Assembly (NCBI RefSeq): GCF_000420425.1
Contig: NZ_ATUX01000010.1
Coordinates: 1-64,000, forward strand
Source: Schaalia vaccimaxillae DSM 15804
GTDB taxonomy: Bacteria; Actinomycetota; Actinomycetes; Actinomycetales; Actinomycetaceae
DNA length: 64,000 bases
Direction: 5' to 3'
A model generated the notes under the pieces. The model did not search any database. It saw only the letters and a program-made list of their open reading frames with translations, and had not been told where the DNA came from. Shown one piece after another: positions 53,177-62,600 of the stretch. The number at the start of each line of letters is the position of its first letter. Position 1 is the first letter of the stretch. The position numbers were made by a program, and so were the translations under genes.

Positions 53177-53680
53177 TCGTTGACTCAGGAACCGAGCGAG
53201 CTAACCGAAGCTCCCGCAGCCATCGCCCAGATTGTCTCCAATAGGTACTGCCAGAACATTCTCGGGATGTTTGTTTTGGTACTGCGGTGTTGCCTTGGTT
53301 TCCAATTAGCTTCCATGTGATGCCTCGATCTCTTGTCAATTCGAGTTCCAGAAGAAGGACGAATGGCTGCGAGAGTCACAGTTGCTGCAAGGATTCCTGC
53401 GAAGGCGAGGGGGTCGAATCCTCTTCCGCTCGGGCACCTCAATCAACGAGCACTGGTTTTTTGTTCTTCCATTCTTCCCGCACCCTCCGACATCGACGAG
53501 GGCCGTCAGAGGTCTGAGGCGGGTCAGTTGACCAATCGGAGGACTGTCGGAGGCTGCGGATACCGTGAGTCTCACGATCCCAAGCGAGGAGATGTGCAAT
53601 GACTTCCGACGCCTATCAGTTCCCCGTCGCGATCTTGCGGCTCAGCGAGGGGGAGACCTCTCGCTGAGCCGCAGAAGCAG
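53177..53680. other. Stretch without an intact gene, with a 13-bp hairpin
   Basis: No convincing gene. A perfect 13-bp stem (gcggctcagcgag, 53637-53649, against 53660-53672) with a 10-nt loop precedes the small gene at 53681. A short frame from ATG 53599 (MTSDAYQFPVAIL...) stops inside it at 53667. Confidence 0.4.
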
Positions 53681-54242
53681 GTGCACAGCGACATCCTGAA
53701 GCGGCTGGTGGCGACATCGGGAGTCACTCATCACTCATGGAGGGGCTTCTCGACGGGGTCGCTCGCGGGCCGCCGTGTGCTCTACGCCTGGCCGAACCGG
53801 ATGCACCTGAATGGCCTGTGGGGCGTTGACGCTGACGCGCTTGCGGTCATTGAGTGGAATGAGGACGAGACGGCGGAGTGGATCGAAGACGCCAACCCTG
53901 TCCAACTGTTTCATGGTCGCACCGTTGAGCCTGTCGAGGGAGCGAACAGATCGACATGAGCCATTGCCGAACGGGGTGGACGGGATTCTCGAGCACATCG
54001 CGGCGATGGCGGCTGGATACTCGTCGGGGCTGAAGTGGAACGAAGAAGACAAGCTCAAGGCGGACATGATGAACCGGCCGGAGCGGTGGGCGCCGGTCAC
54101 TGTCGAGCAGGTTCGTGCGAAGTGTCGGGCACTCGGCATGCGACCGGATGACGTCGATACCATCGCGGGGTTCCTGCAGCGGCTGAAGGAAGGTCGGCGC
54201 TTCAATGTGCGGAGTTCGTACCGGACGTTCCACTTCAACTGA
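53681..54242 (+). pseudogene. Hypothetical gene, probably frameshifted
   Basis: Two overlapping frames look like halves of one protein. The first (GTG 53681, ends 53959) reads DILKRLVATSGVTHHSWRGF and LNGLWGVDADALAVIEWNED. The second, in another frame from about 53965, reads VDGILEHIAAMAAGYSSGLK and RPERWAPVTVEQVRAKCRAL, and ends RRFNVRSSYRTFHFN. A shift near 53945-53970 would join them into about 185 residues. No known domain. Nearby frames in this island end are also broken, which supports decay. Confidence 0.45.
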
Positions 54243-54256
54243 TCTGCGCCGCCCGC

Positions 54257-55251
54257 CTACCCGTCAACCACGACACCTTCGCTCTTGCTTTCAAAGTCAA
54301 CCGTCATCGGCCAGAACTGCTTGAAGAAGGCGACCCCGGACGGACGCGGTGCGGTCATCCCATCGGGCGGCAACGTCACCGCTGACCGATACCCCAGGGG
54401 ACGGCCACCGATGATGTGCTCAGGCAAACGTCCAACGACGAGCGTGGGGTACGGGGCAACGCCCTCCGGGAGGCTCTCGCCATAGTGCTCGCGGGCAGCG
54501 ATGTGGAACATCGCGGCGTAGACGTTCGCCATCATCCAGGTCTCGGCGAGCACGACGGGAAGATCGACGCGAAGGGAGACCGCTTCCAGGCCTTGCCGCA
54601 ACTCCTTGGGCGGCCGACTGAGATATGTGAGCATCGGGCGGTCAAAGAGCGGTATCGACTTGCCTCCTCCGAAGGCGCTGGTGGGGATCGTGCCGTCCTC
54701 GTTCGGTGGCGTCGTGATCAACTCAATACGCACGTCTCCGCGTGCCGACGTCGCCAGGCCGTGCTTGAGCTTGTTGTGTGCTGCGTTGATGGAGAGCTCA
54801 TCGCTTGTCAGCAACCACACGGCGTGATTCGCCCATGCCACCGCCGTCTCAGCAGCTCCCACGACAGGCCCCTCAACAACAGTGCCGGGCTGGAAGAGCA
54901 GCTGGAGGAATCGGTGCGGGGCTGCATCGAGCGCCGTCTTGTTGGCTTCGATGACCTTGATCATGGGAGTTGGGCTGTCGGCGATGGCCAGCCAGGTGGA
55001 CTTCGCATCGCCATCCCGCGGTGCCGAGCGTCGAACTTGAGTGCCGTATCTGCCCTGTCGAGACCAAGGGCCTTGAAGAACTCCGGTTCGTTCTCGAGGT
55101 TCGCCTCGTAGTTCGATCGAGCGGTTTTGAGCAGCATCGAGACTCGCGACGAGAAGTGACTGAGCGGGTTGGAGAGGAAGAACTCGTCATCGAGGATCTT
55201 CGCCTGCTCATCGGTCAGTGTGGCGCCCTGCGCCCGGAGTGGAAGATGCAT
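54257..55251 (-). pseudogene. Hypothetical gene split by a frameshift
   Basis: The first part (55251 to about 55020) reads LTDEQAKILDDEFFLSNPLS, then NPLSHFSSRVSMLLKTARSN and ALKFDAR. The second frame continues as STWLAIADSPTPMIKVIEAN, LDAAPHRFLQLLFQPGTVVE and ends DFESKSEGVVVDG. The continuity of sense across the join near 55015 shows a single ancestral gene of about 330 residues with one small insertion or deletion. As it stands, the 96-aa and 235-aa pieces overlap by ATGA and could in principle be read as two genes. I do not recognise the family. It is convergent with the broken gene at 53681. Confidence 0.55.
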
Positions 55252-55567
55252 GCTTCCAGTCTGCCGAGGTAACCAGAGAGCGCCCAGCGATGTCGCCCGC
55301 TGGTGTTACCAGTTGCGCTGTGGATTCCGCTGCTTCCGTTCCCGCCGCTCATCGAAGCTCAGATTGGGACAGTTGCTCTGGGAAGCCAGATGCGGCGGAG
55401 CGGGTCGGATTCCTCGAGCCGCGCCTCTGGTCAGCCGCGATAGTCCGCGAGGACTATCGCGACAAGAGTGTTCCGCTTCTGGAGTGCATGCACTCGTGGC
55501 GGCGCGCCGCATCACGACGAAGGAGGACTTCACGACCTCGGAGCCCTCCCATGAGGAGTAGTGCTGT
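55252..55567. other. Stretch without a recognisable gene
   Basis: 316 nt; short frames on both strands look like noise. Contains an imperfect inverted repeat tcagccgcgatagtccgcg / cgaggactatcgcgac around 55432-55463. Confidence 0.35.
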
Positions 55568-55967
55568 TCATTGCCGAAGGCGCAGCGCCCGCCGGATCGT
55601 CGACTCGCTCACTCCGTACATCTCCATCAGCTCCCGCCGGGTCGCTCTGCTGGCGAACAGGCGCCGCGCCTTGGCCTTCTGCTCCTCGCTGAGGACTGCA
55701 CGCTTCGCCTTAGCAGTGAGGTCGAACCCTGCGCGACGTAGCGTCTCTCGGACGGTGTTGCGGCGCACGTTGTAGCGCTCGGCAAGCTCGTACGTTTGAG
55801 GCGCCGGCCTCGTAGTCCTCGATCAGGAGCTTGACGACCGAGCGATGCAGCGCGTTCTGCCGAGGGAGCGGGCGATCGTCTGGCGCCCGTGTCGAGTCGC
55901 GGGCGGTGGCCAAGAGATCGGCCAGTTCCGCGGTTCTCCGCGCTTGTTGGCAGTAGTTTCTCAGCAC
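55568..55967 (-). pseudogene. Broken HTH DNA-binding protein
   Basis: Two frames join near 55800. Upstream: LLATARDSTRAPDDRPLPRQ, ending VVKLLIEDYEAGA. Downstream after a one-base shift: PQTYELAERYNVRRNTVRET, then RRAGFDLTAKAKRAVLSEEQ and MEMYGVSESTIRRALRLRQ. The rebuilt protein has two helix-turn-helix units of the resolvase/transposase-regulator kind (ELAERYNVRRNTV and ELMEMYGVSESTI). It may be what remains of the island's recombination functions. Confidence 0.5.
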
Positions 55968-56249
55968 TCCGAGATGCTGAGTGTTGTGGAGCGTACGCCG
56001 CTCGGGCAGTCGTTCAAGGATCCTGCTGTTGAGGCTGGTCGCACTGTGACGATGCTTCAGCCAGCTGCGGTGAGGTCCACCACGGATGGAACGATCTCTC
56101 CGGCGTGGCTATCAACCTCGGCGAGTAAGCGGAACACCGACACTCGGGTCGGACGCTCAGCGTCGAAGCCCGCCTTTTCGTTCACGATGTACTGTTCGAC
56201 GAAATGGAAGGCAGATCCGACGATGACGGATCGGCCTGATTACGCAGGC
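55968..56249. other. Stretch without an intact gene
   Basis: 282 nt between two HTH remnants. The minus strand gives fragments such as VNEKAGFDAERPTRVSVFRL that could be decayed coding sequence; nothing firm. Confidence 0.3.
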
Positions 56250-56678
56250 CTATCGCCCGTGCGAGTCGCGCATGACGACCCGGGCCGCGAGCAGATGGGC
56301 CCTGACAGTGCCAGGCGAGTAGCCCAGCACTGCGCCAATGCGTTCAAGCGACATGCCTTCGTTGTAGCGTGCCTTCATCTGAGCAGTCTCTTCCCGAGTA
56401 GGGGACTGGTTTCGTAGCCTGAGTCCGCGCTCGCGGAGGAGGCGTGACAACCGCTCATGCCCGATCCCAACTTCCTTCGCAACCGCCTTCAACGACCGCC
56501 CCGACAGGTACGCAGTTTCCGCCTCCTGAAGGGCAGCCTCATCCGGTCGAGACAGCTGAAGGAGGCTCCGCCTCGGTGGGCCTGGTGGACACGTACGCCT
56601 CCGAATTGCCCTGTGGCTCGCGACCATCCGCGCCAGCGCTGGGGCAAGTTTCGACAAGCCTCCCGCTAGGTCCACCAA
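56250..56678 (-). CDS. Small HTH protein at the right island end
   Basis: The frame of 142 aa begins inside the attachment repeat with a TTG; the real start is probably internal, because only from about residue 43 (RPDEAALQEAETAYLSGRSL) does it look like protein. It holds two HTH units, KAVAKEVGIGHERLSRLL and ERIGAVLGYSPGTVRAHL, of the type found in serine-recombinase tails and transposase regulators, similar in layout to the broken gene at 55568-55967. It could regulate or once have been part of the island's mobility gene; a full integrase is not visible. Confidence 0.5.
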   Translation of the reverse strand: MVDLAGGLSKLAPALARMVASHRAIRRRTCPPGPPRRSLLQLSRPDEAALQEAETAYLSGRSLKAVAKEVGIGHERLSRLLRERGLRLRNQSPTREETAQMKARYNEGMSLERIGAVLGYSPGTVRAHLLAARVVMRDSHGR

Positions 56679-56721
56679 GACTTTCCCTAGGTTTTCCTAG
56701 GGAATTTTTGTTTGTGGGGGG
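56668..56721 (+). repeat. Right attachment repeat (attR)
   Basis: aggtccaccaagactttccc onward repeats the tRNA-Ala 3' end and its complete terminator hairpin (56683-56712), with few differences from 43815-43868. It marks the right end of the island of about 12.9 kb. Confidence 0.75.
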
Positions 56722-57059
56722 AGCCGACGGGGATGGTTTTTAGCCGTTCCTTTAGCCGTTGAAATTGTTTACTGATCGAAGAGGGCGTGTTGATACCGCT
56801 TTGCGCACGACCACGTTGATCTGTTTGGTAACTGTTGCTTCATATACAGAAAACCTACGATCAAGCTGGAATTTGAATTGTTACAGTACTGATCACATCG
56901 GCGGTGAGTCTCACCATGGGTGTAGTCGGATTTAGTGCAACTATCTGGACCAGTTGCACAATATTCGACAGATACTCGGGTGCGACTGCACAGCGCGTAA
57001 CCAGTAGAGCGCAAGGATGCAAGATGATTTAGCCTGGGTCAGTTCAGGTTGCCTAAAGA
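56722..57059. other. Region between island and SIR2 fragment, no gene seen
   Basis: 338 nt, more A/T-rich than its surroundings; no convincing gene or RNA. Confidence 0.4.
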
Positions 57060-57152
57060 ATGCTCGAGTTGAACTTTTGCTTGAAGCTATTTCGCCGAGT
57101 CTTCAGCAAGGGCAGTGAGTTCAATGAACGGTTACAGGGAGGCTCTGATCTG

Positions 57153-57314
57153 ATGTGGATTGAGCTACCTGACGAGATCCTTGATGCTCACGAGCGGGGT
57201 GAGCTGGTGTTCTTCGTCGGCGCAGGGTTCATGAAGCTCATAACCCCCACCAATGCCATACTTCCCCAAAAGGCATTGTGTCGATCTTTGACCGCAGATG
57301 ACTGGGAGATATGA
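57153..57314 (+). pseudogene. Truncated SIR2-like protein (N-terminal fragment)
   Basis: From ATG 57153 (GGGAGG upstream) the frame reads MWIELPDEILDAHERGELVF, then FVGAGF, the NAD-site start of SIR2-like domains (normally GAGxS). It then changes into unrelated sequence (TNAILPQKALC...) and stops at 57314, 54 residues in all. SIR2-like domains in bacteria often act in phage defence by consuming NAD+. Here only the beginning is left. The stop is directly followed by the ABC exporter start, so a deletion may have joined the two. Confidence 0.5.
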
Positions 57315-59259
57315 ATGAGTAGCGCCGACCAGCACACCGACATTACGACTGACGGCGCTCCCACAGTCCCGTTCCGCGAAGGCATCACCTTGCTGTGGTC
57401 GTACTCGCGCCCTCATACCCGCACCTTGGCAGCGGGTGTCCTTCTTGGATTATTCGCAACGTCCATCAGCTTGGCGACTCCGATGGTGACCAAGTGGGTG
57501 CTGGATTCGTTAGGAACTGACCTTGACCTCGCAAAGCCGGTGGCCGTCCTCGTCATCATCCTCATCGTTGGGATCGTCGCGAACCTGGCGCAGAGCATCC
57601 TTATAGGAAGGCTTGCGGAACATATTGTGCTCGACGCGCGCCGAGGCCTCATTGAACGCTTTTTCTTCGCCAAACTCGAACAAATCCAAAAATTTCGCTC
57701 CGGCGAACTGGTCACCCGGGTCACCAGTGATACTTTGCTACTACGCGAAGCAACCACCAATAGCCTGATCCAACTCATCAATGGCTTCGTGTCACTGATC
57801 GGCACCATCGTCCTCATGGCCATCCTTGACTGGTCACTGCTGGTAACCACACTGGTTGCTATCGTCATTGTCGGCTGCCTTTTTGGTGTCCTTGTGCCGC
57901 AGATTGGCAAGGCTGATAAACGAGCCCAGGATGCGGTTGGCCATCTCGGGGCGCGGCTCGAGGGTGGGGTTCGGGCTATGCGCACCGTCAAATCAAGCCG
58001 AGCTGAAGTGCGCCAGATTGAGCACGTCAATGAAAAGGCTGAAGAATCTGCTCGCTATGCCATTCGTTCTGTGTGGTTCTCGGCACTGACGTGGACGGTT
58101 GCTGGCGGTGGGATGCAGTTGGCAGTCATTGTGATCCTAGGCTTGGGTGCGGGCAGGGTTGCCATGGGGCAGTTGGCGGTTTCTACCCTGGTTGCTTTCC
58201 TGCTCTACGCCTTCAATATTGTCGACCCGATCGTTTCTTTGGCTGGAGCAATCTCGACCTTGCAAAGGGGTTTGGCCGCTGCAGCGCGGATCCGCGAGAC
58301 TGCGCATCTTGAGCTCGAGGACGTGCACGCGCGTAGCAAGACAAGCGCGCCGAGTGTTGCTGACCAGTCTGGTCGCGTCGATCTGGGCAACGTTGCTCGC
58401 CCTGGTAACCCTACTGGTGCCGTTGATTCGATGAAACCCGCCAGCCGAGCAGAGACCATCGACCTTACTACTCCCAACGCGCCGACACTTAACCCCCCCA
58501 CTACTGTCCTTGCGCTACGCAATGTCACAGCAAGCTACGCCGATGCGCAAGAACCTGCTGTGCGCGGTGTGACACTGACGATCCCACGGCGTGGTCACGT
58601 CGCCCTCGTCGGACCTTCGGGAGCAGGAAAGACTACGGTTTTCTCCCTCCTGCTGCGCTTTATTGACCCAGTATCGGGCAAGCTTGAGCTGTCTGGAATC
58701 CCATATGAAGAGCTGAGCTTGGACGATATTCGATCCCGTATTGCTTACGTTGAGCAAGAAACCCCCGTGATCCCTGGGACTGTGCGACAATGTGCTCTTT
58801 CGCGTGCCCGAAGCAACTGATGAGGAAGCGTGGGAAGCGTTGGTCGCGGTGCGTCTTGACGCCAAAATTCGTTCCCTTGACGGAGGCTTGGATGCCAACG
58901 TTGCCGAAACCAACTTGTCGGGTGGAGAGCGCCAACGCCTGGCTGTCGCGCGGGCCCTGGTGCGTCGGCCTGAAGTTCTGTTGTTGGACGAGGCGACCGC
59001 TCAGCTTGATGCTGCCACTGAATCAGCGATTCAGCAGGTTATTGCTACTGCGTCGACCCAGGGTGCGGTGGTCACTATTGCGCATCGCCTGTCCACGGTG
59101 CTTGATGCCGACCAGATCGTCGTCCTGGAAGGCGGTCAGGTTCGAGACATGGGTACCCATCTAGAACTTTTTGCTCGTGACAGCCTTTATCAGGAGTTCA
59201 TTGCAGCATTGCGTATTCACACTAGTCTTGATGAGGCTGTTGACCAGTCGGGCAGTTAA
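57315..59259 (+). pseudogene. ABC exporter (permease-ATPase fusion), frameshifted
   Basis: A fused membrane-ATPase exporter broken in the ATPase part. Six transmembrane helices (for example LAAGVLLGLFATSISLATPM and VAVLVIILIVGIVANLAQSI) are followed by VALVGPSGAGKTTVFSLLLR (Walker A) and IRSRIAYVEQETPVIPGTVR. Then the frame is lost and ends at 58820. In another frame from about 58792 it continues NVLFRVPEATDEEAWEAL, TNLSGGERQRLAVARALV (signature) and EVLLLDEATAQLDAATES (Walker B). gtgcgacaatgtg at 58787 lacks two bases compared with an in-frame gtgcg-cg-acaatgtg. Repaired length is about 648 aa. It is probably a drug or peptide exporter; a linker with Asp, Pro and Thr (about 350-390) is unusual. 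Confidence 0.8.
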
Positions 59260-59638
59260 TCGAGCCGCCACCCAAATGGGAGCTCCCGCTTGTGTGTCTT
59301 CGATGTCACTGATGTGGGGATGTGGTCTCTGGGGTGTCAGATTCAACGAGGACGAGCGCTGAGTGATATGTCACATGGTTAACATGTGCCAGTTGGCCGG
59401 GTTCTGTCACCTGTTCTCTTATCAAACGGCTTGTAAGCTGCGCTTTTGATGGTTTTAGAGGAATTTGGCAAAGTTAGACATCTGTCTGCCTACGGTTATT
59501 CAGTATTGAAGCAAGTTTTCCACAGGTAATTAAAGGGATTCTTAAAGCTGACCAACTTGTTAGATTATTGCCAAAGGTGCTTCCTGACCCCGTCGTGAAA
59601 GTGCCCGCCGGTCAGACAACATACGCAGAAGGTGCTCA
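59260..59638. other. Gap before the surface-protein gene
   Basis: 379 nt. No gene. The stretch 59480-59570 is A/T-rich and likely holds the promoter of the next gene, but I cannot place -35 and -10 with confidence. Confidence 0.35.
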
Positions 59639-62600
59639 ATGCAAGTTCAACACCATGCCCAACGCCCGCCATCGCGGCGCTCAAAATCCTCGCTCGCTTT
59701 CTCGATTATTGCCGCCCTCGCAATGGTGGTTACCAGCATCGTTGGTGTGGGTAGCGTTAGTCCCGCGAAAGCCGAAGAGCCCACACTTGACGAATGCCTC
59801 ATTAACAACGGCGCGCAAGCGCAGCCTGCGGACCTGACCAGCGAACTGACTAACCCCACCGTTGTCACCAACCCTGAGGTCATCACCGAAGGTACAACAG
59901 TCACTTCCACAATCGGATTGACTCTGCCCCTCAAAGCGAAGGTCGGTGACTACTTCACTGTCACTCTGCCCAAAGAATTCACCCAGTGGCCGCCCGAAAT
60001 CTACCTGTCGGACCCCAACGATTCCAGTATCAGGTTCGGAGTCGGTTCAATCACTCAAGCTGCAGATGGTACTTGGGCAGCACGGATCGAATTAACCGAA
60101 GCGTTCAGAGCTATTCAGTGCAACACCAACAGGGTCAATATCGAAGCTGCTGGATTCTTACGTGTCGCTGCGAATGAAGTACGAACCATCCCGCTGACCT
60201 ATGAAATCAACGGCACTCCGATCACCGTTGAGATCGAAAAGCAGCCCAAGTTTGTGGGTCCAAGGAACCGGCCGACTGAAGTTGTTAAATCCGGGTGGTT
60301 CACTGAGCAAGGTCAGCAGTGTCGAACCACCAACGAAGAAGATCTCAAAGGCTGCCTCGTATGGTATTTGCAGATGCCCGTTCTCGAACTCGACTCTGAC
60401 CCCCGTAGCGCCGTCATCGTCCTCGATGAACCCGCTGGAGAGGGGTGGAAGTGGGAATGCAATGACGCCTCAAACCGCCTCACTATTCACTCATTCAAAG
60501 ATGGAGAACAGCACTCCAATGCCCATCACATCAGCGAATACAACAATGATTTCAACAACGCCATTTTGACCAACCATGACGTAACGCGTAGCGCTACCGT
60601 CACCTCCTACTCATGTGCGCCGGACCAGCTGAGCATCACCGTTGACGCTTCCAATATGTCGGCCACCGAGGACGTCTTGACACTCTCGTGGGCTGCCACA
60701 CCGGATGCCCCCGCCCCTGCGGGACGCACACCCTTCTCAAACACTGCAAAAATCACTATTGACGGTACTGAGTTCACCCGAAATTATGACGTTATCGCTT
60801 CCAGTATTGACGGAAGAGTCGATTCCACCAGCATCGCAGTTGCCAAAGGCGATGATGACTACACTGGGGACGGCACCGAACACCGTGCAGCCGACGCCGA
60901 AGACACTGCGTCTGTTCTCAAAGATACTGACGGTGACGGAGTGGCGGAAACAGACATCGTCATCTCGGTTACCAATAAGGGCAATACCAACCTGACCGAC
61001 ATCGCGGTCTCCGATTTGACGCTCACAACCAGTCAATCTGGTGAACTCACCTCTTTGACCTGCGATTTCACTCCCTACGGCGGCGAAGAAGAAACCGATA
61101 CTACCCGTGATACCACCGTCACAAAGGACGGCATCAACTACCAGGTGCTCCAGGTCAAGGGCGGCGCAGCATCTGTACCCGGCGGCGAGGTCATTAACTG
61201 TAAAGGTCGACTTGAAGGCGTACTGCCTGACAAGATGCACGCCGACCTCATCCAGGTCACTGCAGCTGGCGACCTGTACGGAGAGAACCCCTACCACGCG
61301 ACCTACACGCGTTTCTCAGTCGCCAAGACCATCACTGACAACTCTCCCTTCGTGTTCACCTCAGATGAGCCGGCCACTATTGAACGCACCTACAAGGTGA
61401 CGACGAAGAATGAGGGCCTCAGCGACGGAACCACCGCACCGGTCTACGACGTGCCCACCATCCCCACCGGCTTCACCGTCACCTTGGTGACCGTCGATGG
61501 CGTGGCTGTTGAGGCTGACGACCAGGGCCACTACCTGGTGTCCGAGGGCGACGCACTTGCAGTGGGTCAAACCAAGGAACACACCGTTGTCGTGTCCTTC
61601 CTAGCTGACCCCAGGGCCATCGGCAGGAACACTGAAAAGCACACCTGGGCAGACTTGGAAGCCTGCGTTGAAGGTGGCAAGGATGAGCCGGTCGATTCCG
61701 CCAAGGGCATCTACAACTTGGTGACAATGGCTGGAGACACCGACGCCGATCAACACTTCAACAATGACGCCTGCTTCCCGGTGCTGCCTCCGCCGCCCGC
61801 GGTCGACATTGAGAAGTTCGACGTCGACGGTGACCTCACCGATGATGCGAACGGACTGGGCTACAAGGTTGGTCATGACGCCGATACTGCCGAGGAAGCC
61901 GTTGAGGTTGAGGTGACCCCCGTCGCCCTGAAGGTTCCGGTCCAAAACACGGGTTCCATTGACCTCATCGACATCACGATCTCTGACCGTAATATCACCG
62001 GTCCGGACAACGCCAAGGTCACCTCGCTGACCTGTGACTTCACCGAGTTCGGTGGACCCGTTGCTACCGACACCGCTGATATCAACGACTCCTCTGACTG
62101 GGTGAGCGTCAAGGGTGGCGCAGCAGTGCTCAAGCCCGGTGACATCGTCATGTGCGACGCCGTCCTCGAAGGCGTAAACGCCATCGTCCACGGCAACCGC
62201 ATGTCGGTGACCGCCCTCGGAGCCGTCGGCTACACGCCCTCGGACGATCCGAACACCCCGCCCACCCCGACCACGCCCCCCACCCCCGTGGAGGACGAGG
62301 ACGACTACCACGCGAAGACTTCCGGCTTCAAGGTCGCCAAGTCCACGCAGGACGGCGGAGACAGCATCACTGAGGCCGGCAAAACAACGCTGACCAAGAC
62401 CTACACGCTGACCGTCACCAACACCGGTGCCGGCCAGGGCAAGTCCGCGCCCGTCTACGACACCCCAATTGCCCCTGAAGGCGTGACCGTCCAATCCGTC
62501 ACCATTGACGGCAAGACAGTCGAGTCCACCTTCTACACGACCACTACCGGTGTGCGTGACGAAGGCTACCTCGTATCCGAGGGCGTCATCCTCGACGCAG

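Noticed and set aside
53401-53440. tRNA 3'-end-like stretch (gagggggtcgaatcctc)
   Set aside because: A T-arm can be drawn, but the acceptor and CCA do not fit and no tRNA body lies upstream; could only be a relic.
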